Shown: positions 36,308 to 46,237, numbered from the stretch's first letter. The stretch is DNA of 52,471 bases from Alistipes sp. (GCA_017451685.1 JAFTNV010000001.1:1-52471); one strand, 5' to 3'. Notes: generated from the letters alone by a model not told the origin. Numbers and translations: made by a program.

Positions 36308-36326
36308 CTTAAAAAGTAAGAATAGT

Positions 36327-37178
36327 ATGATTATAAAAGGTAAAGATTTATCGGTGTCGATAAAGGAGGCACTTAAGGTGCGTGTCGAGGTGCTCAGCAA
36401 GCAGTATGGTCGCACGCCCAACCTCGTCGTTGTCCTCGTGGGTGACGACCCGGGTAGTGTGTCGTATGTTACGGGTAAGGCTAAGGCTGCCGACCAGGTG
36501 GGTATTCGCAATACGACGATACGTCGTGAGGCGACAATCTCGGAGGCCGACCTCCTCGATATTGTCAACGACCTAAATAACGACGATGATGTTGACGGCA
36601 TCCTCGTACAGTTGCCCCTGCCGAAGCATATCGACGAGAATAAGGTTATCGCAGCCATCTCGCCCGAGAAGGATGTAGATGCGTTCCACCCCATGAATGT
36701 GGCTAAGCTGTGGCTCAAGCAGCCCTGCATGCTCCCCTGCACACCTAAGGGCATCATCAAGTTGCTCCACTTTGCGGGTGTCGACATCGCGGGTAAGGAG
36801 GCTGTGGTTGTCGGTCGCAGTAATATCGTTGGTCAGCCCGTGGCGAAGCTGCTGTTGGATGCCAATGCTACGGTAACGGTGGCGCACTCGCGCACGAAGC
36901 ACCTCGCAACCATCACACGCCGTGCCGACATCCTCGTTGCTGCCATCGGCAAGGAGCGCTTCATCACAGCAGATATGATTAAGCCCGGTGCTGTGGTTAT
37001 CGACGTGGGTGTAAACCGCGACTCGCGCAATGGTAAGCTCTGTGGCGATGTGGACTTCGAGGAGGCGCAGTATATTGCTGCTGCCATCACCCCCGTGCCC
37101 GGAGGTGTCGGCCCCATGACCATCACCTGTCTTATGGAGAATACCGTGGAGGCCTATGTTAATAGAATGAGTAAATAA
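36327..37178 (+). CDS. folD: Methylene-THF dehydrogenase / methenyl-THF cyclohydrolase
   Basis: 283 aa. It converts 5,10-methylene-THF to 10-formyl-THF, the donor used by PurN and PurH. The active-site lysine is in SVSYVTGKAKAADQVG, followed by DGILVQLPLPKHID, PCTPKGIIKLL and VVVGRSNIVGQPVAKLLL; the C-terminal PVPGGVGPMTITCLMENTV is also diagnostic. Its position inside the purine operon fits that role. Confidence 0.95.
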   Translation: MIIKGKDLSVSIKEALKVRVEVLSKQYGRTPNLVVVLVGDDPGSVSYVTGKAKAADQVGIRNTTIRREATISEADLLDIVNDLNNDDDVDGILVQLPLPKHIDENKVIAAISPEKDVDAFHPMNVAKLWLKQPCMLPCTPKGIIKLLHFAGVDIAGKEAVVVGRSNIVGQPVAKLLLDANATVTVAHSRTKHLATITRRADILVAAIGKERFITADMIKPGAVVIDVGVNRDSRNGKLCGDVDFEEAQYIAAAITPVPGGVGPMTITCLMENTVEAYVNRMSK

Positions 37179-37213
37179 TAAGATATAAACTAACTAACTA
37201 ACCTTACTGCCTT

Positions 37214-38509
37214 ATGATTGAGAGATATAGCAGAGAGATTATGCGTAGGGTGTGGACCGAGCAGAATAAGTTCGATGCATACCTCAGAGTAGAGATATTA
37301 GCCTCGGAGGCGTGGAGCCAGCTTGGCGTAGTGCCCAAGGAGGATGTCGAGAAGTTGTGGAAGAATGCCTCGTTCAACATCGACCGCATCACCGAGATTG
37401 AGCAGCAGACGCGCCACGACATCGTGGCCTTCACACGTGCCGTGAGCGAGACCCTCGGCGAGGAGCGTAAGTGGGTGCACTATGGCCTCACCAGCACCGA
37501 TGTTGTAGATACGGCCAACGGCTACCTCCTGAAGCAGGCTAACACCATACTCCTGGAGGATATCGAGAAGATGCTCGAGGTGCTGCGCCGCCGTGCTATC
37601 GAGTTCAAGGCTACGCCCTGCATCGGCCGTACTCACGGCATACATGCCGACATCACATGCTTCGGCCTTAAGTGGGCTTTGTGGTACGAGGAGATGAAGC
37701 GTAACCTTGCACGCTTTGCGGCTGCTGCCCGTGGTGTCGAGGTGGGCAAGATCTCGGGTGCTGTGGGTAACTTCGCTAACATACCCCCCTTCATTCAGGA
37801 TTACGTATGCGAGAAGCTCGGCATCGACAGCGCAAATATCTCTACGCAGGTCATCCAGCGCGACCGCCACGCCTACTATATGGCTACGCTTGCTGTCATC
37901 GCCTCGAGCATCGAGCAGATGGCCATGGAGATTCGTAACCTCCAGCGTACCGAGGTACACGAGGTGGAGGAGTCTTTCGGCAAGGGTCAGAAGGGCTCAA
38001 GCGCAATGCCTCATAAGCGTAATCCTATCTCGAGCGAGAATATGTGTGGCTGTGCCCGCGTTATGCGTGGCTATATGGCAGCCTTCTACGAGAATGTGGC
38101 TCTCTGGCATGAGCGCGACATCTCGCACTCGTCGACCGAGCGTATCATCCTCCCCGATGCTACAATGCTTCTTGACTATATGCTCAACCGCTTCCGTGGC
38201 ATCCTCGAGAACCTTGTTGTGTTCAAGGATGTCATGATGGAGAACATCTACCGCACACGTAAGGTTATCTTCGCGCAGCGCGTGATGAATGCCCTCATAG
38301 AGAAGGGCTTCTCGCGCGAGCAGGCCTACGACACCGTGCAGCCCATCGCTATGCGTGCCATGAGCGAGCGTGCCGACTATCAGGAGCTCCTTGCCGAGAG
38401 CCCCGAGGTTATGGCCGTACTCACGCGCGACGAGCTCGATAGTTGCTTCACGCTCGAGTACTACCTCAAGAATGTAGATTTCATATTTGATCGTGTTGGT
38501 ATAGAGTAA
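37214..38509 (+). CDS. purB: Adenylosuccinate lyase
   Basis: 431 aa fumarase/aspartase superfamily enzyme. It acts twice, on SAICAR and on adenylosuccinate. The signature [16 protein letters not shown] is in the mobile loop that carries the catalytic serine. [13 protein letters not shown] and [12 protein letters not shown] are the other two conserved regions. It is the last gene of the purine operon and is followed by a large hairpin element. Confidence 0.95.
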   Translation: MIERYSREIMRRVWTEQNKFDAYLRVEILASEAWSQLGVVPKEDVEKLWKNASFNIDRITEIEQQTRHDIVAFTRAVSETLGEERKWVHYGLTSTDVVDTANGYLLKQANTILLEDIEKMLEVLRRRAIEFKATPCIGRTHGIHADITCFGLKWALWYEEMKRNLARFAAAARGVEVGKISGAVGNFANIPPFIQDYVCEKLGIDSANISTQVIQRDRHAYYMATLAVIASSIEQMAMEIRNLQRTEVHEVEESFGKGQKGSSAMPHKRNPISSENMCGCARVMRGYMAAFYENVALWHERDISHSSTERIILPDATMLLDYMLNRFRGILENLVVFKDVMMENIYRTRKVIFAQRVMNALIEKGFSREQAYDTVQPIAMRAMSERADYQELLAESPEVMAVLTRDELDSCFTLEYYLKNVDFIFDRVGIE

Positions 38510-38526
38510 TCTTCGACCCATCTAAA

Positions 38527-38650
38527 AAGAGAGTGAATAAAAAGTGTATTTTGTCGTTACACTCGCCCTCAAAATGCTCATTTACCTCGAGTAAACTCCG
38601 CTTTTTCGGGCTTCGCAGGCCTAAAACTACATCTTTTTATTCACTCTCTT
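38527..38650. repeat. 124-bp element with 18-bp perfect inverted repeats
   Basis: AAGAGAGTGAATAAAAAG (38527-38544) and its exact inverse (38633-38650) bound an 88-bp centre. After a one-base bulge the pairing continues with TGTA/TACA. It lies between the convergent purB and recX genes. It may be a MITE-like insertion, and its transcript would fold into one long hairpin able to terminate or protect mRNA ends from both sides. Confidence 0.7.
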
Positions 38651-38658
38651 AGGTATCA

Positions 38659-38690
38659 AGGCTGGCTAAGCAACTTTTTAGTCAGCCCCT
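38659..38690. terminator. Second hairpin between purB and recX
   Basis: GGCTGGCTAA pairs with TTAGTCAGCC with one mismatch. The flanking T-runs are weak on both strands. It probably serves recX or purB. Confidence 0.5.
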
Positions 38691-38698
38691 TTGATGAC

Positions 38699-39205
38699 CT
38701 ATCTCGATACTACCTCGTCGATGACCTCCACCGCGAGGTCGTAGTCGTAGCCCGCACTTAGGGCGTGGCGTAGCAGCTTGCCACGGAGGTCATACTCCGT
38801 CGTAGCCTTCACCGTGCGTAGCTTACGCTCCAAGCGCATCTTCAGGCGCTGGCGCATATCGTCGCCATCGAGCGTCGCCAATACTGCGCTGATGATGCTC
38901 CCATTTATTCCCTTTTGTCGCAGCTGCATCGCTATCTTACGTGCGCCCCAGCCCGATAGTTGCGACTTCTCGCGCACGTAGGCCTCGGCATAGCGACGGT
39001 CGTCGATAAAGCGTTGTGCAACAAGCCTATCCAGCACTCCCTGGCGCTCACCCTCGGGAACACCCCATGTGCGCATTAGGCGCAGAGCATCGCCCGACGA
39101 CTTCTCGGCACGTGAGCATAGCCTCATAAGCGACTGCAACGCCTCGGCTGCCGTCTTTGTGCGACGCTCACGCGGCTTGTTATCTATCTCGTTCTTGTCG
39201 CGCAT
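38699..39205 (-). CDS. recX: Regulatory protein RecX
   Basis: 168 aa, helical, with the tandem three-helix repeats of RecX: ALRLMRTWGVPEGERQGVLD, FIDDRRYAEAYVREKSQLSG and WGARKIAMQLRQKGINGSII. RecX limits RecA filament growth. The start at ATG 39205 overlaps the end of prmC by 22 bases, so the two are likely translationally coupled. The assignment is by repeat pattern and length. Confidence 0.85.
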   Translation of the reverse strand: MRDKNEIDNKPRERRTKTAAEALQSLMRLCSRAEKSSGDALRLMRTWGVPEGERQGVLDRLVAQRFIDDRRYAEAYVREKSQLSGWGARKIAMQLRQKGINGSIISAVLATLDGDDMRQRLKMRLERKLRTVKATTEYDLRGKLLRHALSAGYDYDLAVEVIDEVVSR

Positions 39206-40026
39206 ATCATCCTTGGTTTCCCTCTAAAGTCATCACGTAGTATTGTATCGTAGCCCTCAGCACGTAGCATGGCCACCATGTCTGTGGCTAACGATTCGTA
39301 TATCTCGAAGTATAGACGGCCGCCCTCCGCGAGCATCGCGCGTGCCGTGCGTGCAATGGCGCGGTAGAAGAGTAGCGGGTCGCTGTCAGGAACAAAGAGC
39401 GCCATGTCGGGTTCATAGCGCGTTACGTTAGGGCGCATCGTTGCCCTATCTGCCTCGGGGATATATGGCGGGTTTGAGGCGATGACATCGTACTCGCGAC
39501 CCACAACCGCGGAGAAGTCCGCAAGGGCATCGGCTCTCAAAAACTCAACACTCGGGGCATGGCGCTCGCCATTACGTTGCGCTATGGCAAGAGCTTCGGG
39601 CGAAATGTCTATACCGCAGACATGGCTCCCCGCAATCCTTCGCGCCAGGGCGAGGGCTATACATCCGCTGCCCGTGCATACATCCAAGATGCGCTTAGCA
39701 TGCGGCATATCCTTTGCGATCCACTCCACAAGTTCCTCGGTCTCGGGGCGAGGGATAAGCACCCCCTCGTGCACCTCAATCTCCATCTCGGCGAAGTAGG
39801 CCGAGCCCACGATATACTGCACGGGTCGCCATGAGCGCAGCTCCGAGCATATAGTATCAATGTCGGGAATGTCGAGCGGTGCGTTGGGCTCGATGATGAG
39901 GTCGTTGCGTGTTATGCCGCCACGCTCCAAGATAATCATCTCGGCAATCTGTCGTGCCTCCACCTCGGGGTAACACTCCCCGGCGGCATGCTCCAAAAGG
40001 TGAAGTATATCGCGGCGCGAGGTCAT
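39184..40026 (-). CDS. prmC: Release factor glutamine N5-methyltransferase
   Basis: 280 aa. It methylates the GGQ glutamine of peptide-release factors. It has the N-terminal helical domain, the SAM motif LDVCTGSGCIALALAR, and the catalytic NPPYIPEAD. RPETEELVEW just before the SAM motif is also typical. It lies between aroC (two bases upstream) and recX (overlapping) in a leftward operon. Confidence 0.93.
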   Translation of the reverse strand: MTSRRDILHLLEHAAGECYPEVEARQIAEMIILERGGITRNDLIIEPNAPLDIPDIDTICSELRSWRPVQYIVGSAYFAEMEIEVHEGVLIPRPETEELVEWIAKDMPHAKRILDVCTGSGCIALALARRIAGSHVCGIDISPEALAIAQRNGERHAPSVEFLRADALADFSAVVGREYDVIASNPPYIPEADRATMRPNVTRYEPDMALFVPDSDPLLFYRAIARTARAMLAEGGRLYFEIYESLATDMVAMLRAEGYDTILRDDFRGKPRMICATRTR

Positions 40027-40028
40027 GG

Positions 40029-41012
40029 CTATAGTGCTATAAGGTATAGGTCGGCAAGGGCTATGGCCACAGCGGCCTCGACAACAACAGCAGCACGACG
40101 GGCGATGCAGGCATCGTGACGACCACCTATGGTTAATGGCTCAATGCTCTCTTTGTCAAGGTTATATGTACGCTGACTTGAGGCGATGCTTGGCGTAGGC
40201 TTGATAGCCACCCTGACAATTATATCGTTGCCGTTAGCGATGCCACCGTTGATGCCTCCCTCGTTGTTCGTAAGGGTGTGACCCTCGCTGTCGATAATAG
40301 TGTCATTCCGCTCCGAGCCACGCTTGCGTGCCCCCGCGAAGCCGTCGCCAAACTCTACGCCCTTAACCGCGGGGATGGCGAAGAGCAGGTGGGCGATGAC
40401 ACTCTCCACCGAGTCGAAGAAGGGCTCGCCAAGGAGTGGGGTGATGCCCGACACGCGGCACTCGACAACGCCACCTACGGAGTCACCCGCACGTGATGCC
40501 TCGGCAATGATAGCCTCGAAATCCGCGGTATTATCGGAGCCGCCAACCTCCACAAGGCGTGTGTCGAAGGATACGCTGTCGATAATCCTCTTTGCCACAA
40601 CGCCCGCAGCCACAAGGGCTATGGTCATACGCCCCGAGGCGATGCCTCCGCCCGCAAGGTCGTAATCCGCGCCATACTTGCGACGTTGCACAAGGTCGGC
40701 ATGCGAGGGGCGGGGATGGGTGACAAGGTGGCTGTAATCCTTCGAGCGGGTATTGCTGTTGTGGAAAGATATGCGTATGGGGTTATTGGTTGTAAATCCC
40801 TCGGCATCAAGACCCTCGATGGTGGGAATATCATCCTCATGGCGTGTCGTCTCGCCCGTAAGCGCGGGGCGACGACGGTCGATGTCCTTGGAGAATATCT
40901 CGGGTGTGAGGCGTATGCCCGCGGGTATGCCCTCCATGATGACTCCTACTTCGGGAGCGTGCGAGGCGCCAAAGATTGTGAGGCGCAGTATGTTCCCAAA
41001 CGTGTTATTCAC
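40029..41012 (-). CDS. aroC: Chorismate synthase
   Basis: 327 aa. The enzyme makes chorismate from EPSP with reduced FMN. Typical text includes NTFGNILRLTIFGASHAPEVG, the RRRPALTGETTRHEDD segment, and RPSHADLVQRRKYGADYDLAGGG split around HADL. Near the end NNEGGINGGIANGNDI is diagnostic. It is slightly shorter than the usual 350-360 aa. Its start overlaps the end of aroA by eight bases. Confidence 0.93.
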   Translation of the reverse strand: MNNTFGNILRLTIFGASHAPEVGVIMEGIPAGIRLTPEIFSKDIDRRRPALTGETTRHEDDIPTIEGLDAEGFTTNNPIRISFHNSNTRSKDYSHLVTHPRPSHADLVQRRKYGADYDLAGGGIASGRMTIALVAAGVVAKRIIDSVSFDTRLVEVGGSDNTADFEAIIAEASRAGDSVGGVVECRVSGITPLLGEPFFDSVESVIAHLLFAIPAVKGVEFGDGFAGARKRGSERNDTIIDSEGHTLTNNEGGINGGIANGNDIIVRVAIKPTPSIASSQRTYNLDKESIEPLTIGGRHDACIARRAAVVVEAAVAIALADLYLIAL

Positions 41013-42276
41013 CGTCGTGTTGTTTCAATGATTCTATGTCGTCGAAGAACGATGGGTAGCTCTTGGCTACACATTCGCGGTTGCGGATGCTTATCTCATC
41101 GTCGATGCGTAGTGCTGTCACCGCCAGCGACATCGCTATGCGGTGGTCGTCGTGCGAGTCTACCTCGGCAGCATGGGGCATGCCACCAACGATGCGCATC
41201 GTATCTTCATCGTAGTCGAGTTCTATCTCGATGCCTATTTTTGCGTACTCCTCCTTAAGCACCTCGCCACGGTCGCTCTCCTTGCTACGTAGGCGCTTGA
41301 TGCCGTGGATGGTGGATACGCCCTCGGCAGCCGCAGCCAGCGCCACGAGGGCGGGGAAGAGGTCGGGGCAGTGCGTAGCATCGAAGGTGAAGGCCTCAAT
41401 CTCACGGTGCGATACGGTGATTCTATTCTCCTCGATGATGAGCGAGGCACCTGCGCGCTCCAAGGCGCGACAAATCGCCGTGTCGGCTTGGCGCGATAGG
41501 GTAGAGAGGTTACGTAGCGTCACCTCACCCGCAATGGCAGCAGCAACCATAAGCATGGCAGCAGCACTCCAGTCGCTCTCGATGGTGTAGTCTACGGGCT
41601 TATACTCCTGGCCACCCTCGATGTAGAATTGTGTGTAGTCGCCCTCGTTGTACATGACCTTCACACCGAAGCGCTCAAGGGTCTCGAGAGTCATGTCTAT
41701 GTAGGGTGTCGACACAGCACCCTCTACTTCGATGGTTGTGTCGCTCTCGGCAAGGGGGAGGGCTATGAGTAGTCCTGTGACGAACTGCGACGACATGCTG
41801 CCATCCACCGTAACGCGACCGCCACGCATGGGGCCGCATACCTCTATGGGAAGGTGGCCTCCGCCGTCGCGCACCGCAACGCCTAAGGCCTTCAACGGCT
41901 CGACCATCATCGACATGGGGCGGTGGCGCAGTGTGCCCTCACCCTCGATGGTAATGGGCGTGGTGTTGAGTGCCGCAATGGGGGTGAATAGGCGCGCTGC
42001 AAGGCCCGACTCGCCCACATTGAGTGTGTCGGCAAGAGGCTTGAGTCCGCCTTCGATAATAAGCGTGTCGTTGTCCTTGATTTCTACCTTGGCACCAAGG
42101 CGCTCGATGGTGGCTATGGCCGAGCGCGTGTCGCGACAAAGCTCTATGCCACGTAGTGTTGTGCGCCCCGAGGCAAGAAGTGCCGCGGCTAAGGCGCGCT
42201 GTGCATAACTCTTTGAGCATGGAGGTGTTATCTCTCCACGTAGGTGGTTCCCGAGGGGAACAGTACTATCATCCAT
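41005..42276 (-). CDS. aroA: EPSP synthase (3-phosphoshikimate 1-carboxyvinyltransferase)
   Basis: 423 aa. It transfers enolpyruvyl from PEP to shikimate-3-phosphate. Features are PCSKSYAQRALAAALLASG (the N-terminal Lys-Ser substrate loop), VGESGLAARLFTPIAAL, DGSMSSQFVTGLLIALP, RSKESDRGEVL and VDSHDDHRIAMSLAV. It is the first of the two adjacent shikimate genes and lies 24 bases after lptB. Confidence 0.93.
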   Translation of the reverse strand: MDDSTVPLGNHLRGEITPPCSKSYAQRALAAALLASGRTTLRGIELCRDTRSAIATIERLGAKVEIKDNDTLIIEGGLKPLADTLNVGESGLAARLFTPIAALNTTPITIEGEGTLRHRPMSMMVEPLKALGVAVRDGGGHLPIEVCGPMRGGRVTVDGSMSSQFVTGLLIALPLAESDTTIEVEGAVSTPYIDMTLETLERFGVKVMYNEGDYTQFYIEGGQEYKPVDYTIESDWSAAAMLMVAAAIAGEVTLRNLSTLSRQADTAICRALERAGASLIIEENRITVSHREIEAFTFDATHCPDLFPALVALAAAAEGVSTIHGIKRLRSKESDRGEVLKEEYAKIGIEIELDYDEDTMRIVGGMPHAAEVDSHDDHRIAMSLAVTALRIDDEISIRNRECVAKSYPSFFDDIESLKQHDGE

Positions 42277-42300
42277 ATATAAGTGTCGTTGTTCTCAATG

Positions 42301-43152
42301 CTACTCCTCGTCTAACTCGTCCTCCGAGGGCTCGTGTACATGACCCAAGGCGCGCAGTGCCTCCTGGCGCTCACGCTCCTCGCGCTCCTTACGCTCGCGT
42401 GCCATCTGTGGCGAGGTGCGTAGCTCGAAGTTGCTGCCGAGGTATACCTTGCGTACCATCTCGTCGTTGGCAAGATCCTCGGCCGTACCCGTCTTAAGTA
42501 TCTTACCCTCGTAGAGAAGGTATGTGCGGTCGGTGATAGCCAGGGTCTCGTCGACGTTGTGGTCGGTGATGATGACACCGATGTTCTTGTCCTTCAGCGT
42601 GCCCACGATACTCTGTATGTCCTCCACTGCAATGGGGTCGACACCCGCAAAGGGCTCGTCGAGGAGTATGAACGAGGGATTGATGGCCACGGCACGTGCT
42701 ATCTCGGTACGACGACGCTCGCCACCCGAGAGCTGATTACCGTAGCTCTTGCGCACCTTCTGCAAGCGAAACTCCTCGATAAGGCTCTCCATACGCTCCT
42801 TCTGATACTGCTTCGAGAACTTCGTCATCTCAAGCACGGCACGTATGTTGTCCTCGACAGTAAGGTGACGGAACACCGAGGCCTCCTGTGCGAGGTATCC
42901 CACGCCCATCTGCGCACGACGGTATACCGGCAGTGAGGTGATGTCGGTAACCTTGCCGTTGTCGTCCTCGAGGAATATGCGCCCCTCGTTGGGCTTGATA
43001 AGGCCTACAATCATATAGAAGGTTGTGGTCTTACCCGCACCGTTGGGGCCCAGCAAACCGACAATCTCGCCCTGGTTGACGTCGATGGTGACATGGTTAA
43101 CCACAGTGCGTGATTTATAGGATTTTACTAATTCGCTTGTGTATAGTCGCAT
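42301..43152 (-). CDS. lptB: LPS export ABC transporter ATPase
   Basis: 283 aa. It is the cytoplasmic ATPase of the Lpt machine that moves lipopolysaccharide to the outer membrane. Walker A is GPNGAGKTT (35-43), with [15 protein letters not shown] and [20 protein letters not shown] following. The core ends near residue 240. A further 40 residues, rich in Glu and Arg ([17 protein letters not shown]) and ending acidic, extend beyond the usual 240-aa length. It leads the leftward operon with aroA, aroC, prmC and recX. Confidence 0.92.
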   Translation of the reverse strand: MRLYTSELVKSYKSRTVVNHVTIDVNQGEIVGLLGPNGAGKTTTFYMIVGLIKPNEGRIFLEDDNGKVTDITSLPVYRRAQMGVGYLAQEASVFRHLTVEDNIRAVLEMTKFSKQYQKERMESLIEEFRLQKVRKSYGNQLSGGERRRTEIARAVAINPSFILLDEPFAGVDPIAVEDIQSIVGTLKDKNIGVIITDHNVDETLAITDRTYLLYEGKILKTGTAEDLANDEMVRKVYLGSNFELRTSPQMARERKEREERERQEALRALGHVHEPSEDELDEE

Positions 43153-43173
43153 ACTTTTTTTACAAATTTTTCA

Positions 43174-43213
43174 CAAAGTTATCACTATTTTTCAAAAAAA
43201 TATAGTATATTTG
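43174..43213. promoter_or_regulatory. Divergent -7 boxes between lptB and recQ
   Basis: Minus-strand TAACTTTG (43174-43181) faces lptB and plus-strand TATATTTG (43206-43213) faces recQ. Both match TAnnTTTG. The -33 boxes are not convincing. Confidence 0.4.
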
Positions 43214-43240
43214 GGTAAATTTTCATTACAACAAGAAAAT

Positions 43241-45433
43241 ATGGACACCGAACAAGGAGTATTACTACACGATAAACTACGCGAGTATTTCGGATTTACG
43301 TCGTTCAAGGGTAACCAGGAGGCCGTCATAAATAACGTGTTGGCGGGTAAGGATACCTTCGTTCTTATGCCTACGGGTGGCGGAAAGTCGTTGTGCTACC
43401 AGTTGCCGGCACTCATCATGGATGGCGTGGCGATAGTCATCTCGCCACTCATTGCACTGATGAAGAACCAAGTGGATGCCATGCGTACGTTCTCTACCGA
43501 GTCGGGCATTGCGCACTTCTTGAACTCGTCGCTAAATAAATCGGCCATACAGCAGGTGCGTCAGGATGTTATGGAGGGTCGTACCAAGTTGCTATACTTT
43601 GCACCCGAGTCGCTCACGAAGGAGGATAACATCGCCTTCCTGCGCAAGATAAAGGTATCGTTCTACGCCATCGACGAGGCACACTGTATCTCGGAGTGGG
43701 GTCACGACTTCCGTCCTGAGTATCGCCGTATACGCCCCATCATCAACGATATAGGTCAGGCACCGCTCATAGCCCTCACCGCGACGGCTACGCCAAAGGT
43801 GCAGATGGATATACAGAAGAACCTCGGTATGACCGATGCTACGGTATTCCGCTCGTCGTTCAACCGCCCCAACCTATACTACGAGCTACGCCCGAAGAAC
43901 AACGTAGACCACGACATCATACGCTTCATCAAGCAGAATGAGGGTAAGAGCGGCATCATCTACTGCCTGAGCCGCAAGAAGGTGGAGGAGTTGGCCGAGC
44001 TGCTCGTGGCTAACGGCATCAAGGCCTTGGCCTACCATGCGGGCATGGATGCGCAGACACGCGCCGACAATCAGGATGCCTTCCTGCACGAGAGGGTGAA
44101 TGTCATCGTAGCCACCATAGCTTTCGGTATGGGTATCGACAAGCCCGATGTGCGCTACGTGATACACTACGACATTCCCAAGTCGCTCGAGGGCTACTAT
44201 CAGGAGACCGGCCGTGCCGGCCGTGATGGTGGCGAGGGTTACTGCCTCACGTACTATAGCTACAAGGATATTCAGAAGCTCGAGAAGTTCATGCAGGGCA
44301 AGCCTGTTGCGGAGCAGGAGATTGGCAAGCTGCTACTCTTGGAGACGGTGTCGTATGCCGAGAGCTCGATGTGTCGTCGTAAGTCGCTCCTGCACTACTT
44401 TGGCGAAACGTACGAGGAGGCAAACTGTGGTAGCTGCGATAACTGCTGCAATCCTAAGCCTAAGATTGAGGCCAAGAAGGAGATGCAGTTGGCGTTGGAG
44501 GCTCTGCTGGAGATTGGCGACAAGTTTAAGATCGACCACCTCGTAGCCGTACTCACGGGTAAGGTTACGGCTATGGTTAAGAGCTACAACCACAATAAGT
44601 CGGAGTTCTTCGGTGCGGGTGAGAGCAAGGATGCCCGCTTCTGGAATGCCGTCATCCGCCAGGCGCTTATCATGGGCCTCGTGGATAAGAATATCGAGAA
44701 CTATGGCCTCATATCGGTAAACGACAAGGGCCGAGAGTATATCAAGTCGCCCAAGAGCGTCACGATAACCCTCGACCACGACTACGACTCGGAGGAGGAG
44801 AATATGGCCATGGGAGGCCCGATGAAGGGTGGTGGCGCAGCCGACGAGGAACTCTTTGCGATGCTTAAGGATTTGCGTCGTAAGGTGGCGAAGCAGAACG
44901 ACCTGCCGCCGTATGTCATCTTCCAGGATCCCTCGCTTGAGGATATGTCTATCCAGTACCCCATCACGATGGAGGAGATGCAGACAATCTCGGGCGTGGG
45001 TGCCGGCAAGGCGCAGAAGTTCGGCGCAGAGTTCATCAAGCTCATCAAGGCATACGTCGAGGAGAAGGAGATTATCCGCCCGCAGGATCTCGTCGTGAAG
45101 GGTGTGGCGAGCAAGTCGAACAACAAGATATTCATCATACAGTCGATAGACCGCAAGATGGACTTCGAGGATATCGCGCGTGCGCGTAACTTAGATATGG
45201 ACGAGCTCCTCACGGAGATTGAGGCTATCGTCAACTCGGGTACGCGCCTCGACATACAGTATTACCTCAATACGCTCATGGATGAGGATAAGGTCGAGGA
45301 TATATACCTCTACTTCAAGGAGGATGCCGAGACCGACTCGTTGGACGATGCCATCGAGGAGCTTGGCTCGGAGTATAGCGAGGAGGAGATACGCCTTGTG
45401 CGCATTAAGTTTATATCGGAGGTGGCAAACTAA
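43241..45433 (+). CDS. recQ: ATP-dependent DNA helicase RecQ
   Basis: 730 aa from ATG 43241; the frame is open 34 codons further left from a GTG, but that stretch contains the promoter box and nothing RecQ-like. It is a 3'-5' helicase of recombination and repair. Motifs are MPTGGGKSLCYQLPAL (I), IDEAHCISEWGHDFRPEY (II), LTATATPKV (III) and QETGRAGRDG (VI). The zinc-binding RQC cysteines are in CRRK and CGSCDNC. An HRDC domain follows near 580-650 and a C-terminal helix-turn-helix region closes the protein. Its TAA stop shares one base with the rsmA ATG. Confidence 0.95.
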   Translation: MDTEQGVLLHDKLREYFGFTSFKGNQEAVINNVLAGKDTFVLMPTGGGKSLCYQLPALIMDGVAIVISPLIALMKNQVDAMRTFSTESGIAHFLNSSLNKSAIQQVRQDVMEGRTKLLYFAPESLTKEDNIAFLRKIKVSFYAIDEAHCISEWGHDFRPEYRRIRPIINDIGQAPLIALTATATPKVQMDIQKNLGMTDATVFRSSFNRPNLYYELRPKNNVDHDIIRFIKQNEGKSGIIYCLSRKKVEELAELLVANGIKALAYHAGMDAQTRADNQDAFLHERVNVIVATIAFGMGIDKPDVRYVIHYDIPKSLEGYYQETGRAGRDGGEGYCLTYYSYKDIQKLEKFMQGKPVAEQEIGKLLLLETVSYAESSMCRRKSLLHYFGETYEEANCGSCDNCCNPKPKIEAKKEMQLALEALLEIGDKFKIDHLVAVLTGKVTAMVKSYNHNKSEFFGAGESKDARFWNAVIRQALIMGLVDKNIENYGLISVNDKGREYIKSPKSVTITLDHDYDSEEENMAMGGPMKGGGAADEELFAMLKDLRRKVAKQNDLPPYVIFQDPSLEDMSIQYPITMEEMQTISGVGAGKAQKFGAEFIKLIKAYVEEKEIIRPQDLVVKGVASKSNNKIFIIQSIDRKMDFEDIARARNLDMDELLTEIEAIVNSGTRLDIQYYLNTLMDEDKVEDIYLYFKEDAETDSLDDAIEELGSEYSEEEIRLVRIKFISEVAN

Positions 45434-46221
45434 TGGCAGAGGTACGCGCAAAGAAGGCTCTCGGGCAACACTTCCTTACTGACCTAAACATAGCCCGCAA
45501 GATTGCCATGTCACTCTCGGGAGGCACGGCAGAGACCCCCGACAAGGTGTTGGAGGTGGGCTGTGGCATGGGTGTGCTCACGCAGTTCCTGCTACAGAGA
45601 GAGGATGTTGTCGCCTATGGCGCGGAGATTGATGGCGAGTCGGTGGAATATCTCCACGCTCACTATCCCGCATTTGCGGAGCGATTGACCGAGGGCGACT
45701 TTCTGAAGATGGACTTACGCACCATGTATGGCGATAGACTCAAAATTATCGGTAACTTCCCGTATAACATATCGTCGCAGATATTCTTTAAGGTGCTCGA
45801 AAATAGGGATATAGTCCCCGAGTGCGTGGGCATGATACAGCGTGAGGTAGCCGTGCGCCTTGCCGAGCCCCCGGGCTCGAAGGAGTATGGCATACTCAGT
45901 GTCCTGCTACAGGCGTGGTACGATATCGAATACCTCTTTACGGTGGGCGAGAAGGTGTTTAACCCGCCACCAAAGGTTAAGAGTGCCGTTGTGCGTCTCG
46001 TGCGTAACAATGTCGAGCGGTTGGAGTGCGACGAGACTCTATTTATCAAGGTCGTGAAGGCCTCGTTTGGCCAGCGACGTAAGATGTTGCGCAACTCGTT
46101 GAAGGCGGCCTTTGGTAACTTCGGCGGCAGGGAGCATCGCTTCTTTACGATGCGTGCCGAGCAGTTGTCGGTTGCCGACTTTGTGGAACTTACGCAGTGG
46201 GTGGCAGAGAATAGGGAGTAG
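45433..46221 (+). CDS. rsmA: 16S rRNA dimethyladenosine transferase
   Basis: 262 aa. It dimethylates A1518 and A1519 of 16S rRNA. Signs are KKALGQHFLTDLNIARKI at the start, the SAM motif VLEVGCGMGVLTQFLL and the catalytic GNFPYNISSQIFFKVLE. FNPPPKVKSAVVRL and FGQRRKMLRNSLK are also typical. It overlaps recQ by one base (TAATG), which suggests coupled translation. It is followed by a terminator hairpin that overlaps the umuD promoter. Confidence 0.95.
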   Translation: MAEVRAKKALGQHFLTDLNIARKIAMSLSGGTAETPDKVLEVGCGMGVLTQFLLQREDVVAYGAEIDGESVEYLHAHYPAFAERLTEGDFLKMDLRTMYGDRLKIIGNFPYNISSQIFFKVLENRDIVPECVGMIQREVAVRLAEPPGSKEYGILSVLLQAWYDIEYLFTVGEKVFNPPPKVKSAVVRLVRNNVERLECDETLFIKVVKASFGQRRKMLRNSLKAAFGNFGGREHRFFTMRAEQLSVADFVELTQWVAENRE

Positions 46222-46237
46222 CGACATCCCGAAATCA

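Noticed and set aside
38527-38690. Reading the two hairpins after purB as a single ordinary terminator
   Set aside because: The 18-bp inverted repeats enclose 88 bp and lack a T-run. An element plus a small separate hairpin explains the sequence better, although a termination role remains possible.
43139-43240. N-terminal extension of RecQ
   Set aside because: It would start at a GTG inside the lptB coding region and read through the promoter zone; RecQ similarity begins after ATG 43241.
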